Assembly: GCA_003503535.1 (NCBI GenBank)
Contig: DOCI01000102.1
Coordinates: 2,556-10,584, forward strand
DNA from: Planctomycetaceae bacterium
GTDB taxonomy: Bacteria > Planctomycetota > Planctomycetia > Planctomycetales > Planctomycetaceae
Direction of reading: 5' to 3'
Length of the DNA: 8,029 nt
Part shown: piece by piece, positions 1 through 4,925 of the stretch
How positions within the stretch are numbered: the stretch's first letter is position 1
How the letters are laid out: each line of letters opens with the position of its first letter
The notes under the pieces: generated by a model
Seen by the model: only the letters and a program-made list of their open reading frames with translations
Told to the model about the DNA's origin: nothing
Databases searched by the model: none
Translations under genes and position numbers: made by a program

Positions 1-53
1 GTCGGTATTGTATTCGGTCAGAACAGCAATTTCTTTCTTCTGACAAAATCGGC
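1..53. other. short flank downstream of glgX, nothing recognised
   Basis: This short stretch lies downstream of the glgX stop codon. I see no reading frame and no clear hairpin-plus-T-run terminator in it. It may be the intergenic space to a gene outside the window. Confidence 0.3.
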
Positions 54-2069
54 TTAATGGCTGATGCTAACTGCAATCGCTGCGGATTTTGGATGTAAGC
101 GGTGTTTGCAGGCCGGTTGTCCGGTATGCTCGCCTGCCGTATCGATGACGACTTTCCACTGGCTTTGATCTGGCAAAGTCGGCAACTGGAAGTCAATCGA
201 TTCATTGCCAGTGTTGAACATCAAATAAATTGCGCGTACCTCGTTCTCATAAATCAACCAGCCGAACTGATTCGCGTTCGGATCGAGCCATGCTGGCGAA
301 CCACCGTTTGGGCCAAACCAATGACACTCGTCGTCGTTATAGAAATGCTCAGCACTCAAAATTGGATGTGCACGCCGGAACGCGATCATCATTTGCGTGA
401 ACTCAAAGATGTCGCCATGCTGCTCCAGTCGATGCCAATCGAACCAGCTCGTCACATTGTCCTGACAATAAGCGTTGTTGTTCCCGCCCTGTGTGCGTCG
501 AAACTCGTCCCCCCCCAGCAGCATCGGCACGCCGCGAGAAACGAACAACGTCAGCAACAGATTCTTGATTTGGCGCGTCCGAACTTCGTTGACCATCGGA
601 TCATCTGTTTCACCTTCCACGCCGTAGTTGTTGCTGTAATTTGCATTCGTTCCATCGTGATTATTTTCACCGTTAGCTTCGTTGTGTTTGTCACGGTACG
701 TGACCAGATCATGCAATGTCAGCCCGTCGTGGCAGGTGATAAAGTTGATGCTGGCTTCCGGACCTTTGCCGGAGGCCATGTAGATATCTGAGCTGCCGCA
801 CAAACGACTGACAAAAGCCGCCATCATCCCTTCATCGCCACGCCAGAATCGACGCACATCGTCACGATATCGACCGTTCCACTCCGACCAGCGCCGTTCG
901 GAAAAGCTACCGACTTCGTAAGCCCCCGCCGCGTCCCACGCTTCGGCAATGATCTTCACATCGCGCAGGATCGGGTCTTCGGCGATCTGTTCCAACAGCG
1001 GAGCGTTGGCGTGTAGATTTCCGTCTTCATCGCGGCCGAGCACCGATGCCAAATCAAACCGAAAACCATCGACGTGCATTTCAATTACCCAGTGCCGCAG
1101 CGCAGACAGGATGTGCTCGCGAACAATGGGGTGGTTCGCATTGACAGTGTTGCCACAACCGGTGAAGTCCTTGTAGTGGCGTTTGTCATCGCCAAGCATA
1201 TAGAAAATTGAATTGTCGATGCCGCGATAGTTGTATGTCGGACCGTCTTGGTTTCCTTCGGCAGTATGATTGAAAACGACGTCGAGAATGATCTCGATAC
1301 CCGCCCGATGAAAAGCTAGCACCATCTCTTTGAATTCGAGCTTTTGCTGGCCTTGATTTCCACTGCTGCAATAGGATCCCTTGGGAGCAAAAAACGAAAT
1401 CGGATCGTAGCCCCAGTAGTTAGTCAGCGTTTTGCCGGTGTTGGGGTTAATTCGATGGAGTTCCTGTTCGTTAAACTCCTGCACCGGCATCAGTTCGACG
1501 GCGGTTACGCCCAGTTCGCGAAGGTACGGAATCTTTTCGACGAGGCCGCGATAAGTTCCACGATGCTTGACGTCGGAACTGGTGTCAATCGTAAATCCGC
1601 GAACATGGGTCTCGTAAATGATCGTTTCTGACCAATCGCGATTTGGCAGGTGGATGCCTTGCCAATCAAAATGTTCGCCAGTGAAGACGCATTTGCTGGA
1701 AGTGATCGCTGTCGCGCAAGGATCCAGCAGGTTGTTGTCAAATTGAAATCGGTGGCCCTGCTGCGGATCGTTCGGCCCGTCGACGCGATATGAATAGAGC
1801 TGACCGATTGGAATACCGCGAATCCATACATGCCACACATCTCCAGTGCAGTTCCGCTCACGATCCAGGTCGATCGAGCGACTGGGTTTCGCATCGTCAA
1901 CATGGTCGAAGAATTGGAGTCGTACGCGCGTGGCGTAACGGCTGGAGAAGGCAAAGTTGACGCCGCCATCGAAGGCAAAAACCCCCAGCGGCAACGGCAC
2001 ACCTTCGCGCACTTCCGTTTGATCGGAAACTTCCGCCGAGTAATTTTCAAGTTGACGTTGATGCATCAT
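54..2069 (-). CDS. glgX: glycogen debranching enzyme GlgX (GH13 isoamylase-type)
   Basis: This enzyme hydrolyses alpha-1,6 branch linkages of (limit-dextrin) glycogen in the cytoplasm. The residue numbers here count from an upstream GTG at 2088-2090. An N-terminal CBM48-like beta domain spans about residues 30-130, followed by the GH13 barrel. Region I is DVVFNHTAEG (270-279). Region II is GFRFDLASV (342-350) with the nucleophile D346. Region III is IIAEAWD with the acid/base E383. Region IV is FITCHDG with H454 and D455. The segments YWGYDPISFFAP and GGDEFRRTQGGNNNAYCQD are typical of GlgX/TreX, as is the length (671-678 aa). I chose the ATG at 2067-2069 because AAAGG lies 7 nt upstream of it; the GTG at 2090 has no comparable ribosome site. 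The gene stands alone, with no other glycogen gene visible. Bacterial GlgX versus TreX-like isoamylase specificity cannot be separated by eye. Confidence 0.95.
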   Translation of the reverse strand: MMHQRQLENYSAEVSDQTEVREGVPLPLGVFAFDGGVNFAFSSRYATRVRLQFFDHVDDAKPSRSIDLDRERNCTGDVWHVWIRGIPIGQLYSYRVDGPNDPQQGHRFQFDNNLLDPCATAITSSKCVFTGEHFDWQGIHLPNRDWSETIIYETHVRGFTIDTSSDVKHRGTYRGLVEKIPYLRELGVTAVELMPVQEFNEQELHRINPNTGKTLTNYWGYDPISFFAPKGSYCSSGNQGQQKLEFKEMVLAFHRAGIEIILDVVFNHTAEGNQDGPTYNYRGIDNSIFYMLGDDKRHYKDFTGCGNTVNANHPIVREHILSALRHWVIEMHVDGFRFDLASVLGRDEDGNLHANAPLLEQIAEDPILRDVKIIAEAWDAAGAYEVGSFSERRWSEWNGRYRDDVRRFWRGDEGMMAAFVSRLCGSSDIYMASGKGPEASINFITCHDGLTLHDLVTYRDKHNEANGENNHDGTNANYSNNYGVEGETDDPMVNEVRTRQIKNLLLTLFVSRGVPMLLGGDEFRRTQGGNNNAYCQDNVTSWFDWHRLEQHGDIFEFTQMMIAFRRAHPILSAEHFYNDDECHWFGPNGGSPAWLDPNANQFGWLIYENEVRAIYLMFNTGNESIDFQLPTLPDQSQWKVVIDTAGEHTGQPACKHRLHPKSAAIAVSISH

Positions 2070-2108
2070 TTGGTCGCCTTTAATATCCACAATACCAGCT
2101 GCAACTCA

Positions 2109-2241
2109 CTAGTACCTCAATTCATTTGAAATTGTCCATTGCGTGGCCATGCGGGAGATATGAGATTTCATTGTTCGAGATAAGCATGCTCACGCAAGCG
2201 TGAGAATGGCACCCACAAAATCGATTGAATCATGGTACTAG
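2109..2241. repeat. MITE-like element with imperfect inverted repeats
   Basis: CTAGTACC at 2109-2116 is matched in inverted orientation by GGTACTAG at 2234-2241. Extending inward, 2109-2134 and the reverse complement of 2216-2241 agree at 19 of 26 positions. The enclosed 133 bp has no convincing reading frame and contains a hairpin at 2189-2204. That is the layout of a small non-autonomous element or an IS remnant. It lies just upstream of glgX and its right edge coincides with the end of the IS5-like copy. The repeat could also be a chance match or part of the glgX regulatory region. Confidence 0.35.
2189..2204. repeat. GC-rich palindromic hairpin (REP-like)
   Basis: CTCACGCAAGCGTGAG is a complete 16-nt palindrome apart from its two central bases. 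As RNA it would form a 6-bp stem, CTCACG/CGTGAG, with a CAAG loop. It is not followed by a T-run on either strand, so an intrinsic terminator is unlikely. It may be a dispersed intergenic palindrome. Only one copy is present in this window, so the repeat status is inferred. Confidence 0.4.
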
Positions 2242-3060
2242 AGGCTATCTCAAAACCGTTTTAATAATGTAAACGCACAGCCGAGTGCGACGAAGCCTTC
2301 GTACAAAAAATCATGGCGTTCCCAGCGTGTGACAATTCGTCTGTAGTTGTGCAGCCAGGCGATCGTGCGTTCGACGATCCACCGCCGTTTGTACCGACGC
2401 AGTCTGCAACCATCCTGCTTAACAGCTCGAGTCCGGCCTCGACGATGTGGGCAAATGTCATCAATTCCGGCTTCCTGAAATTTGTCTCGAATGCGATCAG
2501 CATCTCAGGCTTTGTCGTAAACGATCCGTTCGGGTTTGTGATTTTTACAGGTCATTTTTTCAACCAACGGCTCAATCAATATCGATTTGTTTCGCGAAGC
2601 CGATTCGGTGTCGATCGCCAGCGGCGTGCCGTGACGATCGACCAGAATCATAATATTTGTGCCTTTCCCACGACGGGTGGGACCAATCTTTTTACCCCAC
2701 AGTTTTCAATAGAAAAATGCTCAAGGCTGCTTGCCGAGGCAAACGTGCCATCGCCGAAGGTTTCACTCAAATCAATTTGGCCATTTTCATCCATGGTGAT
2801 CAATAACCGTTCCCAAACCTTCATCAACGTTCCATCTCCGGACCGCGCGGCGTGCCTGCGGTGGCAAGTCGCTTTCGATGGGTACGCCTTTGGTAAATCT
2901 TTCCAACGGGCTCCGGTGACGAGAATCCACAACACACCTTCCAAACAGTCGCGAGGGTGGACCTTGGGACGGCCGCCCTGTTTGGCAGGGGGGATCCAAG
3001 GAAACAAATCCGCAATCAAATTCCATTGCCTGTCGGTTAACACAACCGTTCGATCCGTCC
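2241..3060 (-). mobile_element. decayed IS5-family insertion sequence (one end only visible)
   Basis: The left end is supported by GAGGCTATCTCAAAACC at 2241-2257, a terminal sequence typical of IS5-family elements, which overlaps the transposase stop codon. TA or CTA, a plausible IS5-type target, immediately precedes it. The matching inverted copy (TTTTGAGATAGCCTC) expected about 20-60 bp before the transposase start near 3043 is absent from 3044-3110. The right boundary is therefore approximate and that end appears deleted or replaced. With its damaged transposase, the copy is very probably immobile on its own. Confidence 0.55.
2250..3043 (-). pseudogene. IS5-family transposase, frameshifted and interrupted by TGA
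   Basis: This is a DDE transposase remnant. The N-terminal frame begins with GTG at 3043 and reads LTDRQWNLIADLFPWIPP, then GGRPKVHPRDCLEGVLWIL and a SETFGDGTF segment with the first catalytic Asp; it runs to a stop at 2648-2650. Homology continues in the -1 frame from about 2693, starting KKIGPTRRGKGTNIMILVDR, with ESAS, the second-Asp region VYDKA, and [17 protein letters not shown] carrying the catalytic Glu, ending in LLKRF and a stop at 2250-2252. Within that second frame a TGA at 2505-2507 interrupts the DKA*DAD motif, where relatives usually have Tyr or another residue. Residues SSLEHFSIENC just before the shift look like extra sequence compared with the family, suggesting a small insertion caused the shift. 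Some IS5 subgroups use programmed frameshifting, but the TGA would still block this copy. Confidence 0.85.
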
Positions 3061-3363
3061 TGGACTCTGAGCTTGTGGACGACCGATGTCGTTTCGGCCC
3101 TCAACGGGCAGTTTCCCAAGCCCATTCATCACCCAAGTGACACTGTCTTTCTCATCCTTACTGAGGTCCGCTTTTGCGTGGCTAGGAAACATGGAAATCG
3201 GGGCCTTCAACCCGCGAGCGTCTTCGATGTTTAATCGAGAGTCGCGGAGCAGCGTGATGGCGCGAATTGAGATGTGCAGCGAAATCTCATTGACCCGATC
3301 TTCCAATGTGCCCTCACCCGTTTTACACTCTGAACGAACCACAATGCGCGCGTATAAATCCAT
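3037..3363 (-). CDS. hypothetical protein or gene fragment, unrecognised
   Basis: This is a 108-residue open frame starting at ATG 3361-3363 and ending at a TAA that overlaps the IS5 transposase start by 7 nt. I do not recognise the family. It begins MDLYARIVVRSE, has a mixed, soluble composition, and shows no membrane segment or signal peptide. There is no good Shine-Dalgarno sequence before the ATG. The last residues (about QAQSPGRIERLC) may be junction sequence created where the IS5-like copy meets its target. The frame could therefore be the 5' part of a gene cut by that insertion. An antisense frame of similar length exists, so coding status is unsure. Confidence 0.3.
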   Translation of the reverse strand: MDLYARIVVRSECKTGEGTLEDRVNEISLHISIRAITLLRDSRLNIEDARGLKAPISMFPSHAKADLSKDEKDSVTWVMNGLGKLPVEGRNDIGRPQAQSPGRIERLC

Positions 3364-3674
3364 AAGTCGTTGATTGGCATGGGATTACAATAGTTCGCGT
3401 CAGTTCAGGTGGCATCGTCACCTATTGACACTCTTTCGAACCTGGAACCCAAGGGTTAACAGAAATCAAGCCAAGCGCGCATTTGGAGAGATTTTCGGAG
3501 GATTTTGAGCGCGCTCAGAGTCATTTGGGGGTGCAAAATCCTGCTTCGGAACATTTGATTGGGAATCAGAGGTGCGAAGCAGTACTCTGAATTACTCTCC
3601 CCAGTTCCCTGCGGGGTGCAAAAATGATGTTCGGTCACCGGAAGACCTTCGATAACAGAGCCAAAGGTAATTCC
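3364..3674. other. intergenic region and structured leader before the rve transposase
   Basis: No convincing gene is seen here. A minus-strand open frame of 60 codons (3456-3638) is present, but it overlaps strong hairpins and has no family signature, so I treat it as spurious. The notable content is a 12-bp palindrome TGAGCGCGCTCA at 3506-3517, two direct copies of GGGGTGCAAAA (3528-3538 and 3613-3623), and a series of inverted repeats between 3541 and 3616. These probably belong to the end and leader of the adjacent insertion sequence. Confidence 0.4.
3541..3616 (+). promoter_or_regulatory. multi-hairpin leader upstream of transposase
   Basis: Three inverted repeats sit in a row. CTGCTTCG (3541-3548) pairs with CGAAGCAG (3575-3582). 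Nested inside them, TGATT (3556-3560) pairs with AATCA (3564-3568). CCCCAG (3599-3604) then pairs with CTG and GGGG (3609-3616, one bulged C). Further on, ACCTT (3645-3649) is complementary to AAGGT (3664-3668), which overlaps the transposase ribosome site. Such structure could limit transposase translation, but no folding energy was computed. Confidence 0.35.
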
Positions 3675-4736
3675 ATGCGTCGAGCATTACACCCTCTGTT
3701 TGTCATGCTGGCTTCACTCACTCAGCAGGAACTGGCTCGTCAGATTGCCTATCTCAAGAAGGAAAATGAGATTCTTCGAGCCCGTCTTCCGGAACGAATC
3801 CACACCACGAAAGCCGAACGCAAAAAGCTGCTCAAAGCCGGGCGGAAGATCGGTCCAAAACTGCGCGAGCTGATGTCGATCGTAAAATACGAATCGTTCC
3901 TGAGATGGGTGCGGGAGAAAGAGCAGGGGAGTACCAAGAAGACAAATGTGGGACGTCCTAAAGTTGCTGAAGATATCCAGAAACTTGTCCTGCGACTGCA
4001 CGAAGAAACAGGAGATGGTTACACCTTACTCGAAGGCCGACTGAAGCGACTCGGCTACAACATCTCACGATCAACAATCCGCAACATTCTCAAAGCAGCT
4101 GGCCATGACCCCCAGCCCCGAAGAGACGCCGATTCGTGGGATGCCTTCCTGCAACGGCACGCCGATGTGATGTGGCAGTGCGACTTTCTGGTCAAACCGC
4201 AGTGGGCGATCACGGGCATGAAAGACCTGTTTCAACTTCTGTTTATCCACATTGGAACGAGACGCATCTGGATCTCACCGGCAACAAACAATCCCGATGC
4301 CGCCTGGATGAGCGAGCAGGCGAAAAGCTTTTTACAGCATTGCGTCGATGTCGAACTCAAGCACACGATCATCATGCGGGACAACGATGGGAAGTTTCAG
4401 AAAGGATTTGATGAAGTGCTCGAAGCTGGGAAATGCTACGTAAAAAAGAACACTCCCAAGTCTCCGAACCTGAATGCCTTTGTTGAACGAGCGGTGCAGA
4501 CATATGAGCACGAATGTCTGGATCAGTTCATCGTGATCAGTCCACGTCAACTGAATGTCATCGGTCGGGAGTTTCAGGCGTGGTATAACTATGAGCGACC
4601 ACATTCCTCGGTGAATCACCTGCCGCCGGGAGATCAGACGATGCCGATTGTTGGTAATCGAGATACGGAGAAGGATGTTATATGTGAAACACGGCTGGGC
4701 GGATTACTCAAGAACTACACGCGTCGTGCAGCATAA
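3675..4736 (+). CDS. integrase-core (rve) DDE transposase
   Basis: This protein would catalyse cut-and-join transposition of its own IS. It has 353 residues from the ATG at 3675, preceded by AAAGG with 7 nt spacing. An ATG 17 codons upstream (3624) is in frame but lies in the structured leader and adds no family-like sequence. The N-terminus has a short Leu-rich helix (LTQQELARQIAYLKKENEI, about 15-33). A winged-helix region with GRPKVAEDIQKL and SRSTIRNILKAAG follows (about 92-143). The RNase-H-like core has WQCDF (D170), IIMRDNDGKF (D236, or D238) and NAFVERAVQTYEHECLD (E271), giving DD(34-35)E spacing, then WYNYERPH. The C-terminus GGLLKNYTRRAA also fits relatives of this group as I know them. 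The frame is full length and undamaged, so it may be active. It is nearest to IS481/IS3-like rve transposases; the exact IS family is not assigned. Confidence 0.88.
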   Translation: MRRALHPLFVMLASLTQQELARQIAYLKKENEILRARLPERIHTTKAERKKLLKAGRKIGPKLRELMSIVKYESFLRWVREKEQGSTKKTNVGRPKVAEDIQKLVLRLHEETGDGYTLLEGRLKRLGYNISRSTIRNILKAAGHDPQPRRDADSWDAFLQRHADVMWQCDFLVKPQWAITGMKDLFQLLFIHIGTRRIWISPATNNPDAAWMSEQAKSFLQHCVDVELKHTIIMRDNDGKFQKGFDEVLEAGKCYVKKNTPKSPNLNAFVERAVQTYEHECLDQFIVISPRQLNVIGREFQAWYNYERPHSSVNHLPPGDQTMPIVGNRDTEKDVICETRLGGLLKNYTRRAA

Positions 4737-4925
4737 CTGCTTGACGACACCGAAACCGCACTCGCTCAATTCCCGGCTCCCTATCCTCGCTGTGGAAATC
4801 CCTATCGGAAAAACGTTCGAGAAAATGCTTGAAGGCCCACAAATCCGCTCTCAACATTGCAATCTTGAGCCGGGAAGATCGCACTTTAAACCGTAAATTA
4901 TCGACAGAAATCAGTGGTATTATTT
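4737..4925. other. junction between transposase and truncated TPR-CHAT gene
   Basis: This holds the transposase 3' flank and probably the right end of the IS. One minus-strand frame is open through most of it, but it does not resemble a CHAT domain or any other family I recognise. No terminator was seen. The missing C-terminal CHAT coding sequence is not present here in any minus-strand frame I read. Confidence 0.4.

Larger units (their letters stand above)
3467..4925 (+). mobile_element. insertion sequence carrying an rve/DDE transposase, ends uncertain
   Basis: The transposase at 3675-4736 implies an IS, but exact termini are not proven. Weak similarity is visible between the sequence from TCAAGC at 3466 through the ATTTTCGGAGGATTTT region (3491-3506) and the reverse complement of about 4785-4832, where TCAAGC, ATTTTC and CGATAGGGATTT occur in the same order. 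These could be the terminal inverted repeats, or subterminal ones. On the right, the element may extend to about 4925, because the CHAT homology of the neighbouring gene stops there. I found no target-site duplication. Confidence 0.3.

Noticed and set aside
102..791. Long plus-strand open frame opposite glgX
   Set aside because: It is antisense to a GlgX frame with all GH13 motifs, and its translation has no recognisable domain; it is a shadow of glgX codon use.
1505..2050. Second minus-strand frame of 181 codons inside glgX
   Set aside because: It overlaps the N-terminal domain of glgX out of frame, with low-complexity, unfamiliar sequence.
2189..2204. Intrinsic terminator
   Set aside because: The hairpin is GC-rich, but no T-run follows on either strand.
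2313..3140. 275-codon plus-strand open frame across the IS5-like region
   Set aside because: The opposite strand carries clear IS5 transposase motifs in two frames. This frame is their antisense and matches no family I know.
3456..3638. 60-codon minus-strand frame upstream of the rve transposase
   Set aside because: It consists largely of the hairpin and repeat sequence of the leader, so structure explains the region better than coding.
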